From contig NZ_JASNJE010000011.1 in assembly GCF_030164465.1 (NCBI RefSeq), positions 1-64,000 on the forward strand: a stretch of 64,000 nt of DNA, read 5' to 3'. Within the stretch, counting starts at the first letter, position 1. Every line of letters starts with the position of its first letter. Shown one piece after another: positions 46,668 to 54,564 of the stretch. The stretch comes from Sedimentitalea xiamensis (GTDB lineage Bacteria; Pseudomonadota; Alphaproteobacteria; Rhodobacterales; Rhodobacteraceae). The notes beneath the pieces were generated by a model. The model was given only the letters and a program-made list of their open reading frames with translations, did no database searches and had not been told where the DNA came from. Both the position numbers and the translations under genes were made by a program.

Positions 46668-48602
46668 ATGCGCGTTGCAAAAGCCGCTATCGACCTGTCG
46701 GCGCTCCCCGACATGCGCGCCTTGCTGGCGGCACAGCAGGTTCTCGCCGGAACGCTCAAGACCGAGAAGGGCGAAGCCGACCCTCAGACCGAAGCCCACA
46801 GGCTGCGCAAGGAAAAGGTCCGGCTCCAGGCGGCCGAAGCCGCGCTGCGGGACCGGATCGCCCGGTCGCGGCAGCTTCAGGCCGGGCTGACGCAGCGGAT
46901 CGACGCGGAGAAGTCCGTCCTGCAGGACGCGCAATCCGCCCTGACGGTGGACGAGGACACGCTGCTGCTTCTAAACGCCGACATCCGGGATCTTCAGCGC
47001 GAAGTCGATTCCGCGAACATGTCGCGCCTCGATCTGGAAGCGGCCTATCCGGCGCTGGCCAGACCGGTGCCGGACCTGCCCGACGCGATCCGGGACTGGA
47101 TCGCCGAGTTTCAGGGCATCACACCGAATCCCGCTGTCAGCAAGAGCATTCACAAGACCTATTTCCTGGCCGTGTCCAGGCTTCAGACCGAGGGCGCGAA
47201 GCTGAAGGCCCTGGACGCGGAACGCGCGGCGCTGGTGTCGAACGCGGAGGCGCAGCGCAAGAAACGGGATGCGGCGCAACGGTCCGTCGACACCATGATC
47301 GCCGAAGCCACGGCGCTGAAGCAGAAGATCCGCAAGGATGCGAACGACGCGCGGGCCGCGGCCGACGCCGCAGAGCAATGCGACATCGATCTCGTCCCGG
47401 TCGCCGCCCGCGCGATGACGGTGCAGGACGCGAAATCCGTGATCGACCAGATGAACGCCGCTCTGGCCGGGGCCTTCTCCCAACTGGCCGACACCGCGAA
47501 GACCCTGAGCGCCGCGCTTGACGGCATCGCGGAGGATGCCCCCGTCGCCGATACCGGACTGACGCGCAAATCGTTCCAGGACCGTCTATCCGCGCGCCGC
47601 AACGAATCCGACTTCATCGGCAAATCGGCGGCCAAGGGGGACACCGCGCTCGGGATCTCGCGCATTTTCGACCTGATCGCTGGTCTGGATCAGGATGTCG
47701 ACGCGGGCAATGCGGCGCTGCGCCGGAAACGGTCCGACGACAACAGACCGAGGCTGATCGCGGCGGCCCGCGCCAGCGCGGAACAGATCGCCGCCCTGCC
47801 GCGCGAGGGCGATCCGGTCCCGGTCGACGACCTGCTGATCGACGAGGCGGTGCTCGAAGGGCTGGAGCAGGGGCTGGACGACAGCGCCGACATCGACACG
47901 CTGACGCCCGAGATCGAAGCCCAGATCGAGGCGAAGCTGAAGGAGATCCTTGACGCGCGGGCGTCAAAGGCCAAGGCCGAAGCGCTCGCGCAGCGCAAGC
48001 TGCAACGCGAGGCCGAGCGGCAGGCGATCCTGCTTCTGCGCGAGGATCCGGCCTTCAAGGAACTGGTGCCGATGGTGCGCAACACCATCGTCGTCGATTG
48101 CGCGGGCAAGGCCCTGACCGGCAAGGCCACCGTCGCCACCGCCACCGCCGATCTGAACGCCGCGCTGCTCGCGCAATACAAGCCCGCGAACGCCGAAATC
48201 TGGAAAAAGGCCCTCGGGATCATCGGCAAATCCTTTCCGGACAGCGGCTCCACCTATGCCGATTGCGCCATTCACGTCTCGTTCTTCGGCGGCAACCTCA
48301 GTTCGGACGCGAATGGCGTTCTGGAAGCCCGCAAGCCGAACGGCGATCCGGTCAATGTCGATACGCTGCTGGACAGTCTCCTGAAGCGCAGCACCATCAC
48401 CGCACGGGTTCACGCGACGCTGGAAACCGGCGCCAACAAGACCCCGAAGGTGTATTATCCGGGAAACGACTTCACCACGGAGACCCGGCATTTCACCGCC
48501 CTGGGCGGCCAGCAGGCGGTCAGGGACGCGCTGAATGACTACCTGCAGAACACGATCAAGCCGCGTCTTCAGACATTCATCGACAACTACGGACGTCTTT
48601 GA
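46668..48602 (+). CDS. Large coiled-coil protein, unrecognised
   Basis: A 644-residue soluble-looking protein with no signal peptide or membrane helix. Residues about 30-120, 165-225 and 385-445 are charged, Ala/Lys/Glu/Gln/Arg-rich probable coiled coils. The C-terminal 190 residues are globular: DSGSTYADCAIHVSFFGGNL near 526-545 and TARVHATLETGANKTPKVYY near 580-599. GGAGA precedes the ATG at 46668, preferred over a GTG 18 bases upstream. It converges with the 150-residue gene, with stops 9 bp apart. I do not recognise the family. Confidence 0.7.
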   Translation: MRVAKAAIDLSALPDMRALLAAQQVLAGTLKTEKGEADPQTEAHRLRKEKVRLQAAEAALRDRIARSRQLQAGLTQRIDAEKSVLQDAQSALTVDEDTLLLLNADIRDLQREVDSANMSRLDLEAAYPALARPVPDLPDAIRDWIAEFQGITPNPAVSKSIHKTYFLAVSRLQTEGAKLKALDAERAALVSNAEAQRKKRDAAQRSVDTMIAEATALKQKIRKDANDARAAADAAEQCDIDLVPVAARAMTVQDAKSVIDQMNAALAGAFSQLADTAKTLSAALDGIAEDAPVADTGLTRKSFQDRLSARRNESDFIGKSAAKGDTALGISRIFDLIAGLDQDVDAGNAALRRKRSDDNRPRLIAAARASAEQIAALPREGDPVPVDDLLIDEAVLEGLEQGLDDSADIDTLTPEIEAQIEAKLKEILDARASKAKAEALAQRKLQREAERQAILLLREDPAFKELVPMVRNTIVVDCAGKALTGKATVATATADLNAALLAQYKPANAEIWKKALGIIGKSFPDSGSTYADCAIHVSFFGGNLSSDANGVLEARKPNGDPVNVDTLLDSLLKRSTITARVHATLETGANKTPKVYYPGNDFTTETRHFTALGGQQAVRDALNDYLQNTIKPRLQTFIDNYGRL

Positions 48603-48611
48603 GAGAGGTGA

Positions 48612-49064
48612 CTACCGGGCCGCGATGGCGGCGATCCGGTCCAGGGCGGCGCCCAGCTGTGCCCGGATCGGCACCGACACGCCGAACGGGTTCCTTTCGC
48701 AGAGCGCAATGACCCGGTTGCTGTCCAGAAAGCCGCGATAGGCATCGACCTGCTGCACCAGCGCCACCGCCTTTTTCGCGCGATCCGCGGGCGCGGCGCC
48801 CCGGAACTCCATCAGGGCGCGCATCATCGCCGTCTGGTTGCCTTCGGTCACACCGTTCAGCCCCGCATCGGCGATGTTGTCCAGATCGGGATGCTTGTAG
48901 GACCGTATCGCCGCCTGCAGGGCGGAAATGCCGGCATCCGTGCTTTCCTTGGCGGAGTTCCAGACCGCCAGCGGGTCATCGCCCCCGGTGTCGATGGGCG
49001 CGGAGCGACCCAGGACGAAGATCTCGACAAAATCGCGCTGGGACTCGGTCAGGGCCATCGGCAT
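48612..49064 (-). CDS. 150-residue protein, unrecognised, convergent with the coiled-coil gene
   Basis: A helical protein with no signal peptide. Notable stretches are SQRDFVEIFVLGRSAPID near 8-25 and the C-terminal LCERNPFGVSVPIRAQLGAA near 121-140, which looks like a conserved functional tail. The start could be ATG 49064 or the ATG six bases later; upstream in-frame codons look non-coding. The family is not recognised. Its end abuts the coiled-coil gene (9 bp), so the two may form a functional pair. Confidence 0.6.
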   Translation of the reverse strand: MPMALTESQRDFVEIFVLGRSAPIDTGGDDPLAVWNSAKESTDAGISALQAAIRSYKHPDLDNIADAGLNGVTEGNQTAMMRALMEFRGAAPADRAKKAVALVQQVDAYRGFLDSNRVIALCERNPFGVSVPIRAQLGAALDRIAAIAAR

Positions 49065-49154
49065 CACGCTTTCGCATCCGGGCGGCGCGCATGGTCGCGG
49101 CACCGCTCACGCGGGAAACCTAGACCCGTCCCGATCCGCTGACAATCCCCGCCG

Positions 49155-49604
49155 TCACGGCTGATCCGTCGACCGCAGCGCCCGCAGAACCGCCCGTTCC
49201 GCACTCGCCGCGTCCGGTTCCGCGCGGGCGGGATCATCCGCCGTGTCCGGCTCCTCCGCGCCGCTGCCGGCAAGGTCGGCGTCGGCGATCACCGACGGAG
49301 CCGGGACGCTGGCGGGGGCCGCGGCACCCGGCGCATCCAGCAATCGCGGCCTGAACGCCTCCGTCTCGCTGTCGCGCTCCCGGCGGAACACCAGCACGTT
49401 GCGCCAGTTGGTCGTCGATCCGGTCAGGCCGCTGCGTTCCTCGCTGGGCAGCAATTCGGCGCGCAGGTATTCCCACCCCGCCGCGCCCATGTCGTTCAGC
49501 ACCGCCTCGATGGACAGGGCGAACCGCCCTTCCGCCGTCTTGACGCCCTTGGCCTTGGCCCCCTTCGCCGGAGCGGGAACGACCTTGTACTCGAATAGTG
49601 GCAT
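49155..49604 (-). CDS. DUF4177 domain protein
   Basis: A 149-residue protein whose first 75 residues match DUF4177: MPLFEYKVVPAPAKGAKAKG, then the GAAGWEYLRAELLPSEER stretch and NVLVFRRE. The remainder (about 85-149) is a Pro/Ala/Asp-rich disordered tail. No enzymatic role is known for DUF4177. It lies 10 bp downstream of the thioesterase gene on the same strand, so the two are likely co-transcribed. Confidence 0.75.
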   Translation of the reverse strand: MPLFEYKVVPAPAKGAKAKGVKTAEGRFALSIEAVLNDMGAAGWEYLRAELLPSEERSGLTGSTTNWRNVLVFRRERDSETEAFRPRLLDAPGAAAPASVPAPSVIADADLAGSGAEEPDTADDPARAEPDAASAERAVLRALRSTDQP

Positions 49605-49614
49605 GTTCTGGCCT

Positions 49615-50148
49615 TCAGAGATTCCTGTCCGGCGACCCTAGCCCAGTGGCGGGGCCAGTGCCAGCCGCCTTGCCGGTCTTGCGCCTTATCCCGATACTGC
49701 GCCCGACGCGCTCGGGGCGGGGCAGGGCGGCATGGGCCTCGGCCATCGCCGCGAACCTCGCCGCCACGTCCGGCGGGAAGGGCGCCACCTTCGGCCCGCT
49801 CATGTCGATATGCAGCCCCAGCGCCTCGCCCGTCGCCGCCAGCCAGCCGTCCTCGTGATACAGTTCCTGGTAGGTGTGAAAGCTCCTGTCGGAATGATCC
49901 ACCAGCTGCAGGCTCACCCGCACCCGGTCGCCCTCGTGCAGCTCGCGCAGGTAGCAGATGTGGAACTCCGCCGTATAGGTCGTGAACCCCCGCGTCCTCG
50001 CATAGTCCGGCCCCAGCCCCAGGAGCTCATAGGCCTCGTCCCCGCAGGCGTCGAACAGCACGTTGTAATAGGCCATGTTCAGATGGCCGTTGTAATCGAT
50101 CCAGTCCGGTTTCACCGTCATCACGCTCGACATGAATGGGGCAGGCAT
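49615..50148 (-). CDS. Hotdog-fold acyl-CoA thioesterase
   Basis: A 177-residue hotdog-fold protein. VKPDWIDYNGHLNMAYYNVL near 12-31 carries the Asp/Asn-Gly-His active-site motif of 4-hydroxybenzoyl-CoA thioesterase-like enzymes, and YTAEFHICYLRELHEGDRV near 58-76 follows. The substrate is unknown; relatives act on short acyl-CoA or betainyl-CoA. The ATG at 50148 has AGGAGAG upstream, so the long open frame before it is excluded. Confidence 0.85.
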   Translation of the reverse strand: MPAPFMSSVMTVKPDWIDYNGHLNMAYYNVLFDACGDEAYELLGLGPDYARTRGFTTYTAEFHICYLRELHEGDRVRVSLQLVDHSDRSFHTYQELYHEDGWLAATGEALGLHIDMSGPKVAPFPPDVAARFAAMAEAHAALPRPERVGRSIGIRRKTGKAAGTGPATGLGSPDRNL

Positions 50149-50597
50149 CGGCAACTCTCCTTCTGAACTTTTCCGCCACCCTAACCGGCATTGTTCACGA
50201 GGTGTAGGGGGCAGACTGTCCCCGTATTTCCAGCGCGCCCGGCAAGCGGTGACTCCTGGTTCACAGCCGGGCGCGCGCCTGCCCGTGGGATGGCGCATCC
50301 AACAATCGTTCACCTCGATATGGCAGCCATGGTAGCACGACCTCCATTCGGCGCGCTCCGTGCCCAAAGCGCCAACCCGCCGGGACGGGCCGGCGCTCGC
50401 CCGGCGGCCTTCGGCCTTGTTCCGGGCGAAAATCTTGCGTCATCCATCGGTACGTTTCGGTAGGGTGGGGGCTCACTTCGCCATTTCAGATCAAACGCTC
50501 CCTGCGAGCCCAGGTCATTTTCGCGCGCCGATTTTTCAACGTGTCCGCCCGACGCAGGGGCAGATTGATGAGAGAAGGATTGGTAGGGATAAAGGTG
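50149..50597. other. Non-coding block ending in a sharp GC drop
   Basis: About 450 bp without a supported gene. The left 330 bp are GC-rich and carry a perfect 11-bp inverted repeat (50233-50243 with 50266-50276). At about 50475 composition changes abruptly to the AT-richer island that carries the HNH gene. The GC-rich part resembles degenerate or repeat-derived DNA but matches no element I can name. Confidence 0.45.
50233..50276. repeat. Long stem-loop (11-bp perfect inverted repeat)
   Basis: GCGCGCCCGGC at 50233-50243 and GCCGGGCGCGC at 50266-50276 enclose a 22-nt segment whose GTGA/TCAC ends can pair further. It stands between the thioesterase start and the HNH gene end and could terminate HNH transcription (minus strand) or be a recombination relic. 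Confidence 0.5.
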
Positions 50598-51288
50598 CTA
50601 GCTGTCGGACTTTCCACTATTGCGGTCGAAGCAGAGAGTTTGCAGATTGTTCATTTCATCTGAACCTCCCTTCGCGACCGGTTCAATATGATCAACCTGT
50701 AAAACCGCTCCATCTTTTGCAGATATGCCACAAATCACACATCTTCTGTTGTCTCGTTCCAATACAGCGAAACGTTTTTTTTGGGGATAGTCCTGAGCGC
50801 CGCAAAGTTGATCGAATTTTACAAGGGTAGTCTGGTTCCTCAATTGATTCCCGAAAGAGGGCGCTGCGATCATGCAATTCAGCGGCTCGCCAACGCCAGA
50901 TTTCTCTTTCCATTGGTTCAAGTAGACTGATCGCATCGGTCAGCGGTTCCACTTTTTGTTTTGCCGCGACAAATCCATGCACGAAACCGCGTCTGTAGCA
51001 TTGTTCCTCTCCTGGAGTATTCTCTCCGCCGACATCTTTTTTGAATTCAGGATGGTCGTGGTCTAGAACTTTGGCTTTGAATGTAAGGCGAACACCTTCT
51101 GGTTCCCAAGGAACCGTCCAGTTCGCCATCCGACAAGCATCCTTCAGCAAATCTTCGAGTCTATCCTCGAACTGACGCTCGTCGCACAGATAGCAGAGAT
51201 AATCAAACTTCTCCAGAACGATCGCAGGTGGAGACAATAGAATGAGGTTTTCTCGGAATCTTTCTCGTTGAGATTTGCTGAATGTCAT
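50598..51288 (-). pseudogene. HNH endonuclease gene interrupted by a one-base frameshift at an A8 run
   Basis: The first frame starts at ATG 51288 and codes about 169 residues (MTFSKSQRERFRENLILLSP onward, with a CYLCDE Cys pair near 32-37), to RSGLSPKK at an A8 run. It then runs into a stop at 50692. The neighbouring frame continues as RFAVLERDNRRCVICG, DHIEPVAKGGSDEMNNLQTL and ends at 50598, a typical HNH nuclease domain. One fewer A would join them into about 229 residues. The second HNH Cys pair is imperfect (LCFDRNSGK). The DNA is visibly AT-richer than its neighbours, so recent acquisition is likely. It is either a pseudogene, a slippage-expressed gene, or a phase-variable one. Confidence 0.65.
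50775..50782 (-). repeat. T8/A8 homopolymer at the HNH frameshift point
   Basis: Eight T on the plus strand (A8 in the mRNA), bounded by G4 and C. The upstream frame reads cca aaa aaa acg; with seven A it would read cca aaa aaa cgt and enter the HNH domain. The position exactly at the frame switch points to slippage rather than random decay. Confidence 0.7.
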
Positions 51289-51309
51289 GTTTTTCCTCGC
51301 GAACCAAAC

Positions 51310-51337
51310 ATAGTAACTGTTGTGCCAATTGCGTCAC
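51310..51337 (-). promoter_or_regulatory. Candidate promoter of the HNH gene
   Basis: On the minus strand GTGACG (plus 51332-51337) and TACTAT (plus 51310-51315) are 16 bp apart. They end 22 bp before the HNH ATG and lie within the last codons of the upstream 84-residue gene. Confidence 0.35.
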
Positions 51338-51588
51338 AGTTCGGTCAACCGCATCGTTATCACCGTCAGAATAGCCATCATGTCGTTCTCGCCCAGAAAC
51401 GACCGCATCGCCCGCAGCATCTCCGCTGCCGCGCCATTGCCTGAGCGCAGCACCTCGGCAAACGCCGCCTCCGCCTCGTCGCCCCAGCTCCCGGTGTCGT
51501 CGAACGCCTCGATCTGCGTCGCCGCCCATTGCAGCGGCACCCGCTCGCGCGTCCGCTCCTTCAGCGCCTCGGTATTGGCGTAGCTCAT
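51334..51588 (-). CDS. 84-residue protein, unrecognised
   Basis: A small, probably helical acidic protein beginning MSYANTEALKERTRERVPLQ. It lies downstream of gatB on the same strand with 142 bp between, and 45 bp upstream of the HNH gene. Codon use is GC-rich like the core genome, unlike the HNH gene next to it. No domain is recognised. Three phased GTATGCAC repeats lie about 100-125 bp upstream of its start and may control it. Confidence 0.5.
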   Translation of the reverse strand: MSYANTEALKERTRERVPLQWAATQIEAFDDTGSWGDEAEAAFAEVLRSGNGAAAEMLRAMRSFLGENDMMAILTVITMRLTEL

Positions 51589-51684
51589 CCCGGCCCCCGT
51601 GCCGACCTGACGCTAGATCGCATAGGAGCCCTTGGCAATGGCGCGGCGAAGGCGGATCTGACTGCGCGCCCGGCTGCACTCCGC

Positions 51685-51714
51685 GTATGCACGCGGTATG
51701 CACAGCGTATGCAC
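51685..51714. repeat. Three GTATGCAC repeats at exact 11-bp spacing
   Basis: GTATGCAC occurs at 51685-51692, 51696-51703 and 51707-51714, so starts are 11 bp apart, one helical turn. The copies lie just after the gatB stop and upstream of the 84-residue gene. Direct repeats in helical phase are typical of operators bound cooperatively by a regulator. Confidence 0.6.
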
Positions 51715-51730
51715 GCCTGGCACAGGCGGG

Positions 51731-53320
51731 TTACAGCCCCAGCCGGGCCTGCACGATCTGGTTGACGGCGGCCGGGTTGGCCTTGCCGCCGGTCGCCTTC
51801 ATCACCTGTCCGACGAACCAGCCGGCCAGTTTCGGGTTGACCTTGGCCTTTTCCACCTGCGCCGGGTTGGCGGCGATGATCTCGTCCACCGCGGCCTCGA
51901 TGGCGCCGGTGTCGGTGACCTGTTTCATCCCGCGCGCGGCGACGATCTCGGCCGGGTCGCCGCCTTCCTTGTAAACGATTTCAAAGAGTTCCTTGGCGAT
52001 CTTGCCGCTGATGTCGCCCTTGGTTACAAGCAAGACCAACGACGCCAATTGCTCCGGCGAAATAGGACTGGCTTCAATTCCTAGTTCAGACTTCTTTAAC
52101 TGCCCAAATAGCTCGTTGATAATCCAGTTTGCTGCGAATTTCCCATCTACCATCGGAAGTTTTGGCAGCGAGTTGTCGGGGTCCATACGTTCTCTGGTTC
52201 TGACCAATACTTGTCCAGATGAATCTATGCATTGGAGCACCCTTTCAAAAAATCCGGCACTTTCCAGATCAGCGGTCAACACAGAGGCGTCATAGTTGGA
52301 GAGTTCGAAGTCCTTGACAAACCGTGCTTTTTTCTCGTCCGGCAGTTCCGGCAGGCTGGCCGCGATCTCGTCCACCCAGGCCTGTTCGATCTCCAGCGGC
52401 AAGAGATCCGGATCGGGGAAATAGCGGTAATCATGCGCCTCTTCCTTGGACCGCATCGACCGGGTTTCGCCCTTGTCCGGGTCATAGAGCCGGGTTTCCT
52501 GCACCACCGCGCCGCCGGCCTCGACGATGGCGATCTGCCGCCGCGCCTCGACCTCGATGGCTTGCTGGATGAAGCGCATCGAGTTCATGTTCTTGATCTC
52601 GCAGCGCGTGCCGAGATGGGAAAAGTCCTGAGTTTCCTGATACTTCTCATAATCCCCGGGCCGGCAGATCGACACGTTCACATCCGCCCGCAGGTTGCCG
52701 TTCTGCATGTTGCCGTCGCAGGTCCCGAGATAGCGCAGGATCTGGCGCAGCTTGGTGACATAGGCCGCCGCCTCTTCCGGGCCGCGGATGTCGGGGCGGG
52801 ATACGATCTCCATCAGCGCAACCCCGGTGCGATTGAGATCGACGAAGGACATGTTTGGATCCATGTCATGGATCGACTTGCCCGCGTCCTGCTCGATATG
52901 GATGCGCTCGATCCGCACCTTGCGGGCCACGCCTTCGCCCATCTCGACCAGAACCTCGCCTTCGCCGACGATGGGGTGGTAAAGCTGTGAAATCTGGTAG
53001 CCCTGTGGCAGGTCGGGATAGAAATAATTCTTGCGGTCAAAGGCGCTTACAAGGTTTATCTCGGCCTTCAGGCCCAGCCCGGTGCGCACCGCCTGTTCGA
53101 CGCAATATTCGTTGATCACCGGCAGCATCCCCGGCATCGCCGCGTCCACGAAGGCCACGTTGGAATTGGGTTCCGCCCCGAATTTGGTCGAGGCGCCGGA
53201 AAACAGCTTGGCGTTGGAGCTGACCTGGGCGTGCACCTCCATGCCGATCACCAGTTCCCAGTCGTATTTCGCACCTGCGATGGTCTTGGCCTTGGGGGCG
53301 GTATAGCTCAGGTCCAGCAT
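51731..53320 (-). CDS. gatB: Asp/Glu-tRNA amidotransferase subunit B
   Basis: A 529-residue subunit of the GatCAB complex that amidates Glu-tRNAGln and Asp-tRNAAsn. [20 protein letters not shown] near 20-39, [17 protein letters not shown] near 61-77 and [15 protein letters not shown] near 206-220 are cradle-domain signatures. The C-terminal YqeY-like tail ([20 protein letters not shown]) is intact. It is some 25 residues longer than usual; the extra part (near [20 protein letters not shown]) falls in an AT-rich patch (residues about 332-436) with foreign-looking codon use. gatC and gatA are not adjacent. Confidence 0.94.
   Translation of the reverse strand: MLDLSYTAPKAKTIAGAKYDWELVIGMEVHAQVSSNAKLFSGASTKFGAEPNSNVAFVDAAMPGMLPVINEYCVEQAVRTGLGLKAEINLVSAFDRKNYFYPDLPQGYQISQLYHPIVGEGEVLVEMGEGVARKVRIERIHIEQDAGKSIHDMDPNMSFVDLNRTGVALMEIVSRPDIRGPEEAAAYVTKLRQILRYLGTCDGNMQNGNLRADVNVSICRPGDYEKYQETQDFSHLGTRCEIKNMNSMRFIQQAIEVEARRQIAIVEAGGAVVQETRLYDPDKGETRSMRSKEEAHDYRYFPDPDLLPLEIEQAWVDEIAASLPELPDEKKARFVKDFELSNYDASVLTADLESAGFFERVLQCIDSSGQVLVRTRERMDPDNSLPKLPMVDGKFAANWIINELFGQLKKSELGIEASPISPEQLASLVLLVTKGDISGKIAKELFEIVYKEGGDPAEIVAARGMKQVTDTGAIEAAVDEIIAANPAQVEKAKVNPKLAGWFVGQVMKATGGKANPAAVNQIVQARLGL
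52012..52325 (-). other. AT-rich patch inside gatB
   Basis: About 310 bp in frame within gatB where GC-rich third positions give way to A/T-ending codons and runs such as ctttcaaaaaatcc. Both edges are sharp. The patch encodes the linker between the cradle and the tail domains and includes an insertion relative to relatives I know. The reading frame is unbroken. Confidence 0.6.
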
Positions 53321-53392
53321 GGGGCAGCCTCTTGTCGATGTCGCCTTGCCTTCTAGGCCAGCCCGCCCTGCGGGGCAAGGGCCGCGGACGGA

Positions 53393-53827
53393 TCAGAAAA
53401 ACGAAAAATGCGTCCGTTTCACCGGGATCCTTCGATCCTCGAAAGCGGTTTCGAACTCACGATGCGGCGGGGTGGATTCAAAGGGGAGATGCACGCGTTT
53501 GTCGCCCTTCAACACCGCGCTGACCCGCACCGAGAAATCCCACCGCGTGTCAAACCGCATGTGGTCGATTTCATTCAGCGCCAGCGCGCCCGAGCGCCGC
53601 CCGCTGTGCCAGCGGATCCTTGTCGCGTCGAGCCGGACGCCGGCGCTCGGGTTGCGCCAGAGATCCCAGAGCGCGGGCAGGGTCGGCAGCGCCAGAAGAC
53701 CGATCACCCACCAGGCCGCATCGACCAGGACGAACAGTCCGATCAGGGTCGCGTAGACCGGGATCAGCACGGCCAGCGTGCGCCGGGACCGGCCCGGGCG
53801 CACAAAGACGAAAACGTCCGCTGTCAA
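53393..53827 (-). CDS. Small two-helix membrane protein, unrecognised
   Basis: A 144-residue protein with two adjacent hydrophobic segments at about 16-36 and 38-58, followed by a soluble beta-rich C-terminal part (RIRWHSGRRSGALALNEIDH near 70-89). That layout resembles small PH-like-domain membrane proteins, but no family is assigned. It overlaps the SDR gene stop by 4 bp, so it ends a three-gene operon with pepN and the SDR. Confidence 0.6.
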   Translation of the reverse strand: MTADVFVFVRPGRSRRTLAVLIPVYATLIGLFVLVDAAWWVIGLLALPTLPALWDLWRNPSAGVRLDATRIRWHSGRRSGALALNEIDHMRFDTRWDFSVRVSAVLKGDKRVHLPFESTPPHREFETAFEDRRIPVKRTHFSFF

Positions 53828-54564
53828 CGTCCGCCCGTGACCTCCAGAACCGTGCCGGTGACATAGCTGGCCTGATCCGACAGCAGGTAGAGAACCGCGT
53901 CTGCGATCTCCTCCGCCGATCCGGTGCGCTTCATCGGGACCATGTGGGCCAGCCGTGCGGCGCGGCCGGGTTCACCGCCCTTGGCGTGGATGTCGGTGTC
54001 GATCAGGCCGGGGCGGATCGAATTGACCCGGATGTTGTCGCCGGCCACCTCGTCGGACAGGCCCTTTGTAAAGATGTCGATGGCAGCCTTGGAGGCGGCA
54101 TAATCGACATACTGGTTGCCGGAACCAAGACGCGCGGCGGCGGATGAGATGTTGACGATTGCGCCCCCGTCGCCCTGCGCAAGCATCCGCGAAACGGCCT
54201 CTTTCGCGACGAGGATCGCGCCGATGACGTTGATGTCGAACATCCGGCGCAGGCGGGCGTGGGTCAGGTCGGTCACGCGGGCGGTCTGGTCCACCACGCC
54301 GGCGTTGTTGACCAGCGCGTCGAGCCTGCCGAATTCGGCGTCGATCCGTGCGAACATGGCCGTGATCTGCTCCGGGTCGACCACGTCGGCCTGGCAGATC
54401 AGAGCCCGCGCGCCGGCGGCGCGGGCGTCGGATGCGACGGCCTCTGCTCCTGCCCTGTCGCTGTTGTAGTTCACGATCAGGTCGTAGCCCCGGGTCGCGG
54501 CGAGCCGGGCCGACGCCGCGCCGATGCCGGCGCTGGCCCCTGTGACTAGAAGGGTTTTGCGCAT
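53824..54564 (-). CDS. SDR-family oxidoreductase
   Basis: A 246-residue classical short-chain dehydrogenase/reductase. The cofactor loop TGASAGIG is at 8-15, NNAG at 86-89, the catalytic Ser is in NISSAAA at 138-144, and Tyr155 and Lys159 lie in YAASK. The end of the first strand lacks the acidic residue expected for NAD, so NADP(H) is likelier. The substrate is unknown. The ATG follows directly on the pepN stop, indicating co-translation. Confidence 0.88.
   Translation of the reverse strand: MRKTLLVTGASAGIGAASARLAATRGYDLIVNYNSDRAGAEAVASDARAAGARALICQADVVDPEQITAMFARIDAEFGRLDALVNNAGVVDQTARVTDLTHARLRRMFDINVIGAILVAKEAVSRMLAQGDGGAIVNISSAAARLGSGNQYVDYAASKAAIDIFTKGLSDEVAGDNIRVNSIRPGLIDTDIHAKGGEPGRAARLAHMVPMKRTGSAEEIADAVLYLLSDQASYVTGTVLEVTGGR

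Noticed and set aside
50598-50936. The HNH domain as a separate 112-residue gene starting at 50936
   Set aside because: Its upstream part overlaps natural-looking coding sequence in the other frame, there is no good ribosome site, and the frame switch falls exactly on an A8 run.
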